A stretch of 30,286 nucleotides of DNA, from NCBI GenBank assembly GCA_035472475.1, contig DATIPA010000026.1:1-30286 (forward strand), written 5' to 3'. How positions within the stretch are numbered: the first letter of the stretch is position 1; every line of letters begins with the position of its first letter. Source of the stretch: JAFAXD01 sp035472475. GTDB lineage: Bacteria > Pseudomonadota > Alphaproteobacteria > Rhizobiales > Xanthobacteraceae. The position numbers and the translations under genes are program-made. The notes below the pieces were generated by a model. The model had not been told where the DNA came from and searched no databases. It saw only the letters and a list, made by a program, of their open reading frames with translations. Below, piece after piece: positions 22,435 to 30,036 of this stretch.

Positions 22435-23991
22435 ATGCGCAAGATTGTTACGGTCGGGCTCGTTCTTGCGCTGATCTTTGCGGGCGCGCTGCTCCTTTTC
22501 AACCGCCTGTGGCCGACGGCGGCGCCGAGCCGGCAACCTGCGCTGGCGGCGATTGCGCCGCTCGAGCCGGTGACGCGCTCGTCGGTCATCGTCGCCCCGT
22601 TGTGGGTCGCACAGTCCGCCATCCGCGAGGTTCTGGAAGCGCAGGCGCCGCGCAACCTCTCGGGCAAGAAGGACAACCCTTTCCAGCAGCTGCTCTCCAA
22701 CGCCGACTTCGGATGGACGGTCACGCGCAGCCCGCTCTCGGTCACCGGCCGCTCCGACGCGCTCCTGGTGTCGACCGTGCTCAACGGTACGCTGCACGTG
22801 ACCGGCGAAATCGGCAATATCGCGGGAAGCATCGCCGGAGGCCTGACCGGCGCGCTTGGCGATCTCGTCAATCAGCGGTTCGGCCAGAACCTGCAAAAAT
22901 TGACCGGCAAAACCATCGACCAGCGCGCAGATTTTCGCGGCAACGTCTCGGTGAGTGCCCGGCCGGCGGTGACGCCGGACTGGCGCATCGAGCCGAATCT
23001 GTCCGGGCAGGTCTCGCTCGCCGACGCGACGCTGTCGGTCATGGGCGTTCCGATCAACGTCGGCAACGAGGTCAAGCCGTTTCTAGATCGGGCCCTGAAC
23101 GAGCAGCTAAACGCGCTGCAAGCGCGGCTGCGCAGCGATCCGGTCTTCGAGCAGACCGCGCGGCGCGAATGGGACAAGATGTGCCGGTCGATTCCGCTGC
23201 GCGTTGCGGTGGCGGGACTGCCGACCCTCTGGCTCGAGCTGCGTCCGACCCACGCTTTCGCGGCACAGCCGCACGTCGACGCGAGCGCGGTCATTCTGAC
23301 GATCGGGGTGCAGGCCGAAACCCGCATCGTCCCGACCGAGACCAAGCCGTCATGCCCGTTCCCGGCTCAACTGGAGATCGTCCCGCGCAACGAGCAGGGC
23401 CGGGTCAACATCACGGTGCCGATCGACATTCCGTTCACCGACATCGACAAGCTGTTGCAAGCTCAGCTCATCGGCAAGACCTACCCGGAGGACGGAAGCG
23501 GTCCAGTCGAAATCACGGTCCGCCGCGCCACCCTCGCGGCCTCGGGCGATCGCCTGTTGATGACGCTGCGGGTCAAGGCACGCGAACGCAAGAGCTGGTT
23601 CAGTTTCGGTGCCGAGGCGGACATTCACGTCTGGGGTCGGCCGGTCCTCGACCGCGAGCAGCAGCTCATTCGGTTCACGGACATCGCGCTCGACGTCCAG
23701 TCGGAAGCGGCATTCGGCCTGCTGGGCGCCGCCGCCCAAGCGGCACGCCCCCAGCTGCGCGACGCGCTGGCGGAGCGCGCGGTCATCGACCTCAAGCCAT
23801 TCGCCGCCGAGGCTAGGAAGGAGGTCGCCGCCGCCGTTGCCGACTTCGCCGGCCAGAATTCCGCGGTTCGAATTGACGCGGCCGTCAACGACCTGCGCCT
23901 CGTGGGAATCGCGTTCGACGCCACAACCTTGCGGGTGGTTACCGAGGCTGCGGGCAGCGTGAAGGTCGCGGTCTCCTCGATCACGTTCTGA
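22435..23991 (+). CDS. DUF4403 family protein, membrane-anchored
   Basis: This 518-residue protein has an N-terminal hydrophobic anchor (about residues 4-22, IVTVGLVLALIFAGALLLF) and a large periplasmic part. Recognisable DUF4403 stretches are VAPLWVAQSAIREVLEAQAP, the glycine-rich GNIAGSIAGGLTGALGDLVNQ (positions 127-147), WRIEPNLSGQVSLAD and VTIDIPFTDIDKL-like RVNITVPIDIPFTDIDKLLQ. The family is thought to have a lipid-binding barrel-like fold, but no function is established to my knowledge. Length is normal. A GAGGGCG precedes the start closely. It stands alone, 130 bases after the small gene. Confidence 0.85.
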   Translation: MRKIVTVGLVLALIFAGALLLFNRLWPTAAPSRQPALAAIAPLEPVTRSSVIVAPLWVAQSAIREVLEAQAPRNLSGKKDNPFQQLLSNADFGWTVTRSPLSVTGRSDALLVSTVLNGTLHVTGEIGNIAGSIAGGLTGALGDLVNQRFGQNLQKLTGKTIDQRADFRGNVSVSARPAVTPDWRIEPNLSGQVSLADATLSVMGVPINVGNEVKPFLDRALNEQLNALQARLRSDPVFEQTARREWDKMCRSIPLRVAVAGLPTLWLELRPTHAFAAQPHVDASAVILTIGVQAETRIVPTETKPSCPFPAQLEIVPRNEQGRVNITVPIDIPFTDIDKLLQAQLIGKTYPEDGSGPVEITVRRATLAASGDRLLMTLRVKARERKSWFSFGAEADIHVWGRPVLDREQQLIRFTDIALDVQSEAAFGLLGAAAQAARPQLRDALAERAVIDLKPFAAEARKEVAAAVADFAGQNSAVRIDAAVNDLRLVGIAFDATTLRVVTEAAGSVKVAVSSITF

Positions 23992-24042
23992 CCGGCGTGC
24001 CAGCTTGAGCGGCCGCCGGCCGTCCACCGACCGCAACCTGAG

Positions 24043-24088
24043 GTATTCGCCAGCCGCCGTTTTGGTGGTAAATGTGGCGGGCGAATAC
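24043..24088 (+). promoter_or_regulatory. Long imperfect hairpin before the GGDEF gene
   Basis: GTATTCGCC (24043-24051) pairs with GGCGAATAC (24080-24088), and after a 3-base bulge CGCC (24055-24058) pairs with GGCG (24076-24079), giving about 13 pairs around a 17-base loop. It lies 62 bases before the GGDEF start and 52 bases after the DUF4403 stop. It may be a terminator, a leader structure or a repeat. Confidence 0.45.
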
Positions 24089-24150
24089 CCGCAAGTGGGA
24101 GTGGGAATCTAGGACCAGAAATCGAACCGATCGCCAACCAGAGGGTCTTG

Positions 24151-25059
24151 ATGGTCATCGATTTTGCCCCGCCCGGTCAGGCCGTCGACACGCTGCGCGC
24201 CGCCCTGAACGAGATCGACATCGGAATCGTCCTTCTCGACAAGGATCTTCGCCCGCAATTCGTCAATCGGGCGTTCATGCAGATCTGGCACCTGACCGAC
24301 GTGCCGGGCGTGGCCAAGCTCGATTTCGAGGGCCTGATGCGGCTGGTCGTGAGTCGGCAAGCGACCCCAATGCCGGCCGACAAATTCAACGAGTTCATCA
24401 AGAAGCGCACCATGCTGATTCGCGCCGGGGTGGAGGATCCACGCGACGTCCGCATCGACGGCGGCCAGGTCATCCGCGTGACCTGCAAGCAATTGCCGGA
24501 CGGTGGCCGGATGCTGATCTACGCCAACGTCACCGATCTGGTCGAGCAGGCCGAACAGCTCAAGGAGCTTGCAACGGTCGACGGCATGACCGGCCTGTTC
24601 AATCGCCGGCATTTCTTTTCCCTGGCCGAGATCGAGTGGAGCCGGTATCAGCGGCATTGGCGGCCGTTGTCGCTGCTCATGCTTGATATCGATCAGTTCA
24701 AATCCATCAACGACCGGTTTGGTCACGATGCCGGCGACCACGTCATCGTGCAGATCGCCGAGATCTGCCGGCAGCAGAAACGCAAATCCGACGTGGTCGC
24801 CCGCTTTGGCGGTGAGGAGTTCTTGTTGTTGCTTCCGGAAACGCAATTGTCGGAAGCCCAGGCTGTGGCCGAACGCCTTCGTCAGCAGGTCGAGGCCAGC
24901 GTCTTGTCGATTGCTTCGCTCGCCATCAACACGACCGTCAGCATCGGGGTTGCGCAAGCGAACTCGAGCATGAAAACGATCTTCGATCTGATCAAGGTCG
25001 CCGACCACGCCATGTACGCGGCCAAGAATGCGGGTCGAAATCGGGTGTGCGCGGCGTAG
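24151..25059 (+). CDS. PAS-GGDEF diguanylate cyclase
   Basis: The 302-residue protein has a PAS-type sensor domain (about residues 15-130, GIVLLDKDLRPQFVNRAFMQ) and a GGDEF domain (about 138-300). The active-site motif is GGEEF (220-224), an active variant, and R211-KS-D214 five residues before it matches the inhibitory c-di-GMP-binding I-site RxxD. DGMTGLFNRRHF and DIDQFKSINDRFGHDAGD are also canonical. It should make the second messenger c-di-GMP from GTP with product inhibition. There is no membrane segment, so it is cytosolic. ATG 24151 follows GAGGG. Confidence 0.95.
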   Translation: MVIDFAPPGQAVDTLRAALNEIDIGIVLLDKDLRPQFVNRAFMQIWHLTDVPGVAKLDFEGLMRLVVSRQATPMPADKFNEFIKKRTMLIRAGVEDPRDVRIDGGQVIRVTCKQLPDGGRMLIYANVTDLVEQAEQLKELATVDGMTGLFNRRHFFSLAEIEWSRYQRHWRPLSLLMLDIDQFKSINDRFGHDAGDHVIVQIAEICRQQKRKSDVVARFGGEEFLLLLPETQLSEAQAVAERLRQQVEASVLSIASLAINTTVSIGVAQANSSMKTIFDLIKVADHAMYAAKNAGRNRVCAA

Positions 25060-25078
25060 GCGGGGGAGAGCAGCCGGT

Positions 25079-25333
25079 ATGGGGCGGCGCGAACGTCTGT
25101 TCCTGTGGTTGGTCCTGATTCTGGCGGCCAGCCTCGTGGTCGCGGTGATGAGCTGGCTTGCGGACGAATTGGGCTGGGGGGGCGGCGGCGGATCGGCGAG
25201 CTTGCCGGACACGGCGTTGACCGTGGCACTGATCACCATGTTGGCGTGCGCGGCGCTCCTGGCGGTGATCGCCCCGGGCGTTTTCCGCAGTCGCTTGACG
25301 CCGCCGCCCGACAGCACCCTAAAGCGGCGCTAG
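25079..25333 (+). CDS. Small two-helix membrane protein
   Basis: An 84-residue ORF with two hydrophobic segments: residues about 8-26 (FLWLVLILAASLVVAVMSW) and 45-65 (TALTVALITMLACAALLAVIA), joined by a glycine-rich loop, and a basic C-terminus. It starts 19 bases after the GGDEF stop behind GGGGGAGAGC, so it may be co-transcribed. No family is recognised. It could be a partner of the cyclase, but only position suggests this. Confidence 0.6.
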   Translation: MGRRERLFLWLVLILAASLVVAVMSWLADELGWGGGGGSASLPDTALTVALITMLACAALLAVIAPGVFRSRLTPPPDSTLKRR

Positions 25334-25380
25334 AGCGTGTCCCGTAAAAGTGGGAACCGGTTTTGCGACAAGGACACGCT
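25334..25380. repeat. Dispersed rhizobial palindromic repeat, copy 4
   Basis: AGCGTGTCC (25334-25342) and GGACACGCT (25372-25380) are perfect 9-base arms around GTAAAAGTGGGAACCGGTTTTGC. The core is the reverse complement of copy 3's GCAAAACCGG...CCACTTTTGC in layout. It lies directly after the small membrane protein gene, and the converging exported-protein gene ends 36 bases further on. Confidence 0.75.
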
Positions 25381-25415
25381 TAAAACAAAAAATAGAGCGG
25401 GACGATCATGCGACT

Positions 25416-25868
25416 CTAGGGCTCCTGCCGGGTCAGCTCGGTGCAGGAGGCGATGCGCGAGTCGGGCGCGACGTGCAGATAGCACATCTCCATCCGGTTA
25501 GGCCCGAGCAACGTCGCGAAATCGTAGCCGTCGTCGTCGACCACGAACAACGTGCCGGTGCGCGAGATAACGCCGACAAAGACCTCGGTCGCGCGCGCCG
25601 AGGAGAACGTGCCGGAAAAGCGCCGGCCCTCCTGCCGCTCGATGGTCAGTGTGAAGGGGACGCTGGTCAGCCGCGGTTCCTGCGACGCCGCCGCTGGGTG
25701 ATGGCTGTTGCCGTTCCCCATTAAGATCGTTTCGCTGTCGCCCTTCCAGGTGCCGCGCAGATCCGGGAACAAACTCTGGGTTTGCGCACCCTGGACCAAC
25801 GCATTCTGGGCTGCGGCAGGCGCAACCGCCAGCGCAACCAACGCCGTTATCAAGGCGAGCTTCGACAT
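25416..25868 (-). CDS. Exported protein of unknown function
   Basis: A 150-residue product with a signal peptide (MSKLALITALVALAVAPAAA, cut before QN). The mature part reads FPDLRGTWKGDSETILMGN, then FTLTIERQEGRRFSGTFSS and GTLFVVDDDGYDFATLLGPNRMEMCYL (split at residues 105-131), a pattern of beta strands like a small lipocalin-like or avidin-like barrel. Two cysteines near the end (EMCYL, IASCTEL) could bridge. ATG 25868 follows GGGAGGCG; the longer reading is rejected. Function is unknown. Confidence 0.75.
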   Translation of the reverse strand: MSKLALITALVALAVAPAAAQNALVQGAQTQSLFPDLRGTWKGDSETILMGNGNSHHPAAASQEPRLTSVPFTLTIERQEGRRFSGTFSSARATEVFVGVISRTGTLFVVDDDGYDFATLLGPNRMEMCYLHVAPDSRIASCTELTRQEP

Positions 25869-26063
25869 GGCGACGCCTCCCTCACGAACTGGGATCATAA
25901 GCCGCGCGTCGGATCGATGGCAATCGGCGCTCACGAGCGCAGTTGTTGAGGGCAACTCCATTTCACGCCTGCGCGTGTGTTGATATGCTCGTTGTGCACA
26001 GAGCAAAAAACAGCAAGTCGGCGATGTGACCTTGCAGAATGGCGCCGAGGCGGGAGAAAAGCC

Positions 26064-27032
26064 GTGATCAAACAAATCGCTTGCCTGGCCGTCACGATCC
26101 TGGGCGCGCTGCCGGCGCTCGGCGCCGCCGCGCAGACCTATCCGGATCGTCCAATCAAGTTGATCGTGCCGTTTCCGCCTGGAGGACCTCCGGATGCGAT
26201 CGCCCGGGTCATCGGCGACGATGTGAGCAAGCGCATCAATCAGACCGTGGTGGTCGACAACCGGCAGGGCGCAGGCGCCACAATCGGCACGCGCGCGGTG
26301 GCGGCAGCGGACCCCGACGGCTACACGCTGTTGTTCGCCAGCACGACGTCGCTCTCGATCGCGCCGTTCGTGTTCAAGAACGTCGAGTACGATCCAGTGA
26401 AAAGCTTCGCGCCGGTCGCGGGCGTTTCAATCGGTCCGCTGGTGGTGGTCGTGCACCCCGCGGTGCCGGCGAAGACGGTGCCGGACCTTGTCGCCTATGC
26501 CAAAGCCCACCCCGGCAAGTTGAACTACGGATCGGGTGTTGCGTCGCCGCCCCACATTGCCTGGGGATTGTTCACGCGCGTCACCGGCACCGATATCGTA
26601 TTCATTCCGTATCGCGCGATGGCGGGCGCCATGACCGACCTGGTGGCGGGCGAGATCCAGATCATGATCGACGGCACCGGGCCGCTGCTTCCGCACATCC
26701 AGGACGGTAAGGTCAGACCGCTGGCCGTTACCGGACAAACGCGCAGCCCGGACTTTCCCAACCTGCCGACAATGATCGAAAGCGGCTATCCTGACTACGT
26801 GTTGTCGTTCTGGACTGGAATCGTCGCGCCGGCCGGTACCCCGGCGGATATCGTCGGCAAGCTTAACGGCGCGATCAACGCGAGCCTGAAATCGCCACCG
26901 GTGCAGGCGAACCTCGCGAAATTCAACGTCGAAGCGAATCCCACGACCCCGCAGGAATTCGGGGCGTTCATTGCCGCCGAAACGGCGAAATGGGGCGGCA
27001 TCGTCAAGGCAACGGGAATCAAGGCTGAATAA
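26064..27032 (+). CDS. Bug/TctC-family tripartite tricarboxylate transporter binding protein
   Basis: The 322-residue protein starts at GTG 26064 after GGGAG. It has a signal peptide (about residues 1-22) followed by YPDRPIKLIVPFPPGGPPD, the standard Bug opening, then GAGATIGTRAVAAADPDGYTLL and the later PLAVTGQTRSPDFPNLPTM. Bug proteins bind carboxylates or other small organic molecules in the periplasm. No TctA or TctB membrane genes are nearby, which is usual for the many orphan Bug proteins. A longer reading to 25977 is non-homologous. Its ligand cannot be told from the sequence. Confidence 0.92.
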   Translation: MIKQIACLAVTILGALPALGAAAQTYPDRPIKLIVPFPPGGPPDAIARVIGDDVSKRINQTVVVDNRQGAGATIGTRAVAAADPDGYTLLFASTTSLSIAPFVFKNVEYDPVKSFAPVAGVSIGPLVVVVHPAVPAKTVPDLVAYAKAHPGKLNYGSGVASPPHIAWGLFTRVTGTDIVFIPYRAMAGAMTDLVAGEIQIMIDGTGPLLPHIQDGKVRPLAVTGQTRSPDFPNLPTMIESGYPDYVLSFWTGIVAPAGTPADIVGKLNGAINASLKSPPVQANLAKFNVEANPTTPQEFGAFIAAETAKWGGIVKATGIKAE

Positions 27033-27104
27033 ATACCGCAGTAGCTAGGGAGCGGGCGTGACCCCGCAATGGACGACGAGCGAAGTGCTGGCGGAAGCAA
27101 GACA

Positions 27105-27584
27105 ATGAATTGGAATCAGCAACGCTTCCGCGTGCCGGCGATTAGTGCATTCGCCTTCATGTTGGTCGGCTGCGCGGCCTCATCACCGGAGCTTCATCCT
27201 GGGAAACCTGACGTCACAATCTCGGGGACCACCATCGACAAGGTGAAAACTGCGCTCGTTGCCGAAATGTCGAAGCGCAAGTTTCGGGTTGGCAAAGAAA
27301 CACAGCTGGAACTGCCTTTCGAGCAGCCGGCGAGCGGCAATGCTTTGCAAGGGCTTTCAGCCGCCGATACCAAGGGAAATCCAATCGAGCGCATAACCTA
27401 CACGCTGGCGCCCGAAGGTGCTGACATTCGGATTGTCGCCGATATTGTCATCGTCCGTAAATTAGCCGCCATGGAAAAGCCGATCGACATCACGCATGGC
27501 CCGGAAACGCAAACCGTGCAGTCGATTCTCGACAAAATCGCCGCGGACATCGGGACCCCCAAGGCGCCCAAACGGGAAAACTGA
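27105..27584 (+). CDS. Putative lipoprotein
   Basis: A 159-residue protein with a lipobox: FAFMLVGC, with C23 as the lipidated residue. The mature part has VTISGTTIDKVKTALVAEMSKRKFRV, a KKxLxxxMxKxGF-like helix common in small envelope lipoproteins, and ends with a lysine-rich tail (APKRE). ATG 27105 is chosen because an N-terminus from 27069 would be polar and bury the signal. It starts 72 bases after the Bug gene. No family is recognised beyond the lipoprotein features. Confidence 0.75.
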   Translation: MNWNQQRFRVPAISAFAFMLVGCAASSPELHPGKPDVTISGTTIDKVKTALVAEMSKRKFRVGKETQLELPFEQPASGNALQGLSAADTKGNPIERITYTLAPEGADIRIVADIVIVRKLAAMEKPIDITHGPETQTVQSILDKIAADIGTPKAPKREN

Positions 27585-27752
27585 GTGACGGCGCCGACTC
27601 GCCGGTGTCCGCCCCAAAACCGAGCACGACGCGGACCTCGCGCAGAGTGTCTCCTTACCTGTCGCTGGTGTGGGTCAAGCGGAAATTCCTGACGCGGTCA
27701 CGATCGATGATACAATCCAGCCCCTCATTCGACAGCGCTGAGGGAGAACCCA
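27585..27752. other. Intergenic region, no gene seen
   Basis: This 168-base stretch between the lipoprotein and the GH25-like gene has no convincing ORF. AGGGAG at 27740-27745 is the ribosome binding site of the following gene. No strong hairpin is seen. Confidence 0.5.
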
Positions 27753-29501
27753 ATGTCCCCCCCAATTCCCCCGGTTCCGGTGCGGGATTTGCCGCTCGGT
27801 TTTGATATCAACCAGGACAACGGCGACCGGACCGAGGGCTTGACCGAGTTCGCCGCGCTCAAGCAAGTCGGGAAAATTTTCGGCATCGCCAAATTGGCGC
27901 AAGCGGGTGTGGATCAGGCTTTCGACACTCGGTATCCCCTCATTCGGGACGCCGGGATGATCCGCGGTTCGTACGATTTTTTCGCGCCAGTCGATGTTGG
28001 CGATCAGATCGCGTTTGTCGTGGACCACGTCAAACGGCTCACGCCCGGTGATCTCGCACCGGCGATCGACCTCGAGGATGGGTCGAGAGCCCTCGATCGC
28101 AAATACAATTATTCTTCGAGCGCTGCGGGCTGCAACAGCCTGTTCGTCGATATCTCGACATGGCTCGATGCGGTCGAAGCTCGCCTTGGCCGGGCACCCA
28201 TTATCTACACCGGAGTTCTGTGGCGCGAACAGTTCAACGCGGCCAATTTTCCGAACCTTCCGGACATGAGCGTTTATCCGCTCTGGACCGCGCATCCGAT
28301 TCCGGTCGCGGAAGACGATCACGCCAGCGGCGAGGTCTTGAACGGATGGTCGGACTACACCTTTTGGCAATACGCCGAGGACAAGCGCGGCGACAAGAAA
28401 AAGGGTGCTCCCGCCAGATTGTGGGGGATCGATCCCTACATCGAACCGGGGACCGAGCGATTCGACGGCATCGATTATAATGCCTTCAACGGCTCCATCT
28501 ACGGGTTGCGCGGCTTGGCCGACTTGGGCCATACCGCGCCGCACGTTGCCGGTAATCGCGAGTCGATTGCCTACACCGCGCCCGATGGCAACCTGCATCT
28601 CCTGGAGTGGGCCGCCGGCGCCTGGAGTGATCAGGACCTGTCCAGTGCTGCGCCGGTCGCTGCGCAAGGCGACCCTGCGGCTATCGCGACCGAACTCGAA
28701 CAAGTCATTTTGTACAGAACCGCCGACGGCGCCGTCATTGCCCTCACGCGCCCGCTCGCGGATGTCAACGCACCGTGGTCCGTTGCGACAATCGCAACTG
28801 ACGCGATCGACGACCCCTTTGTGCTCCGGATCGGTAACGAGTTCCACGCGGTCTATTGGGACAATCTCAACGAGCAGATCCACATGTTTCGAGCCGCGGA
28901 CGGAACCTGGCAGCGTGAGCAGGCCGGTGATCCGACCGCTCTACTGCCTCCTCCGGAGGCGTCAGGCAGCGGTGTTGTGTATGTCTACCAGAGCGGCATT
29001 CACGTCGTTTCCCGCGCCGGACCGGATGGTCACCTCGTGGACATTTTCAAAGGAAACGGCGGCCGGCCTTTTGAAGACTTCACGTCCACGTCTGCAGACG
29101 GTGACGGCCAGGCACCACCGGCCGCGACCTATCGGCCCACCACCTATACCCCGTCGGGGGCGGCGCCACGTGTCGTGTTCCGCGGTGTCCGCGGCTCGAT
29201 CTGGCAAGTCGAGCGCGACACGTTGGCGGCAAAGAACCTCACCTTGGCGGCGAGCGCTCCAGCGGCCGCGGGCAGCCCGTCCGCTGTGTTCACTGACCGG
29301 TGTTACATCATCTATCGGGGAACGAACGGCGCCATCAACGTAATCTACGATGATGCCGGAACTTGGCGAACGGGAGTCGTCAGCCCGTTCGCGGCCGCCG
29401 ATCCAACCGCCTATGTCGATCTCAACGGAAACGTCGCCGTCAGTTTTTTCGCCAACGACGGCGTTCACGTGGCCCGCTTGGTCAACGGAACCTGGGTGTG
29501 A
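27753..29501 (+). CDS. GH25-like muramidase with probable beta-propeller C-terminus
   Basis: The 582-residue protein opens with a GH25-type lysozyme domain (residues about 12-235): GFDINQDNG with D18, FGIAKLAQAG, GSYDFFAPV, and APAIDLED with the catalytic pair D106-L-E108, then PIIYTGVLW and FWQYAEDK. Residues about 255-582 hold five to six repeats with ESIAYTAPDGNLHLLEW, VILYRTADGAVIALTR and VIFRG-like strands such as CYIIYRGTNGAINVIYDD, a pattern like fucose-lectin or sialidase-type propellers that bind glycans. It should cut peptidoglycan. No signal peptide is visible, so export is unclear. AGGGAG precedes the start. Confidence 0.85.
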   Translation: MSPPIPPVPVRDLPLGFDINQDNGDRTEGLTEFAALKQVGKIFGIAKLAQAGVDQAFDTRYPLIRDAGMIRGSYDFFAPVDVGDQIAFVVDHVKRLTPGDLAPAIDLEDGSRALDRKYNYSSSAAGCNSLFVDISTWLDAVEARLGRAPIIYTGVLWREQFNAANFPNLPDMSVYPLWTAHPIPVAEDDHASGEVLNGWSDYTFWQYAEDKRGDKKKGAPARLWGIDPYIEPGTERFDGIDYNAFNGSIYGLRGLADLGHTAPHVAGNRESIAYTAPDGNLHLLEWAAGAWSDQDLSSAAPVAAQGDPAAIATELEQVILYRTADGAVIALTRPLADVNAPWSVATIATDAIDDPFVLRIGNEFHAVYWDNLNEQIHMFRAADGTWQREQAGDPTALLPPPEASGSGVVYVYQSGIHVVSRAGPDGHLVDIFKGNGGRPFEDFTSTSADGDGQAPPAATYRPTTYTPSGAAPRVVFRGVRGSIWQVERDTLAAKNLTLAASAPAAAGSPSAVFTDRCYIIYRGTNGAINVIYDDAGTWRTGVVSPFAAADPTAYVDLNGNVAVSFFANDGVHVARLVNGTWV

Positions 29502-29616
29502 GATCACGACCGGTGATCCCACACCGCGCCTACCTACAACGCGCCTACAATTTCAACGCCGACTAGGCCGCCCCCAAGTCGCCGGTAGAGGGACCGGCTC
29601 TGGCCGGCGAGCGAGG

Positions 29617-29703
29617 CTCGCCGAAGTCGAACGCTACTCGAAAGCCGCCAACCGCACGCAGATAGTGCGTGACGCGATGGTGAAGCTGATCGAGAGCGAA
29701 GCA
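29617..29703 (+). pseudogene. Tyrosine recombinase (integrase) C-terminal remnant
   Basis: The frame at 29617 reads LAEVERYSKAANRTQIVRD and on through AMVKLIESEA, matching the tail of phage-type integrases (the usual form is GHKTLAEVERYTKAA). The tyrosine of ERY is the catalytic nucleophile position or lies next to it, but nothing upstream in the frame is integrase-like. It sits 77 bases from the 3' end of a tRNA-Lys gene, where integrase genes normally lie, and is probably the scar of a lost element. Confidence 0.6.
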
Positions 29704-29706
29704 TTT

Positions 29707-29735
29707 TTGTCCAACCTAGAGATCAGGTTGGACAA
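29707..29735. terminator. Strong hairpin after the integrase remnant
   Basis: TTGTCCAACCT (29707-29717) and AGGTTGGACAA (29725-29735) form a perfect 11-bp stem with a 7-base loop, followed on the plus strand by TTTC. It could end transcription from the remnant or from the tRNA side, but the T-run is short. Confidence 0.5.
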
Positions 29736-29779
29736 TTTCGGAGCTAATACATTGAAAAATCAGCAACACAAAATGAGAA

Positions 29780-29855
29780 TGGTGAGCCCGGTGGGACTCG
29801 AACCCACGACCACTTGATTAAAAGTCAAGTGCTCTACCGACTGAGCTACGGGCTC
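29780..29855 (-). tRNA. tRNA-Lys (anticodon TTT)
   Basis: On the minus strand the 76-base sequence starts GAGCCCG and ends CGGGCTC-A-CCA; the 7-bp acceptor stem, the D-arm (AGCTCAGTCGGTAGAGC), an anticodon stem-loop CTTGA-CTTTTAA-TCAAG with anticodon TTT, and a T-arm with GGTTCGAGTCC are all present. CCA is encoded. TTT reads AAA/AAG, so this is a lysine tRNA. Its 3' end points toward the integrase remnant, a typical attachment-site arrangement. Confidence 0.95.
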
Positions 29856-29938
29856 TCAGGGCGTGCGGTCCAAAAACGCGTCGGACGCGAGCCATGCTGG
29901 CGGGTGTGTACGGGCGCCCCTGCGGCGGGTCAATAGGC

Positions 29939-29958
29939 GCGCTTGCCTTCGCAAGCGC
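29939..29958. other. Short GC-rich hairpin upstream of the tRNA and M20 genes
   Basis: GCGCTTGC-CTTC-GCAAGCGC forms an 8-bp stem with a four-base loop. It lies between the tRNA-Lys 5' side and the M20 amidohydrolase. There is no T-run, and its role is not known. Confidence 0.3.
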
Positions 29959-30036
29959 CCGGCAGTCTACTCGGCCAGGCTCGCCGTCACATCAATTTGC
30001 CGCGGATATGCCGCTGGCCTCAAGGAGTTTATCACA

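Noticed and set aside
22323..23816. 497-residue plus-strand ORF in another frame across the DUF4403 gene
   Set aside because: Arg/Gly/Ala-rich shadow frame; the DUF4403 frame has an anchor, family motifs and a proper start.
24109..25317. 402-residue minus-strand ORF opposite the GGDEF gene
   Set aside because: It lies antisense to a canonical PAS-GGDEF gene and shows no domain; the long open frame is a GC-rich codon effect.
25977..26063. Longer start for the Bug protein
   Set aside because: The 29 extra residues precede a normal signal peptide and are non-homologous; GTG 26064 has a proper ribosome binding site.
27675..28883. 402-residue minus-strand ORF opposite the GH25-like gene
   Set aside because: Antisense to a gene with catalytic motifs and a good ribosome binding site; no family resemblance of its own.
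29939..29958. Rho-independent terminator upstream of the M20 gene
   Set aside because: An 8-bp hairpin is present, but there is no T-run on either strand and no gene ending there.
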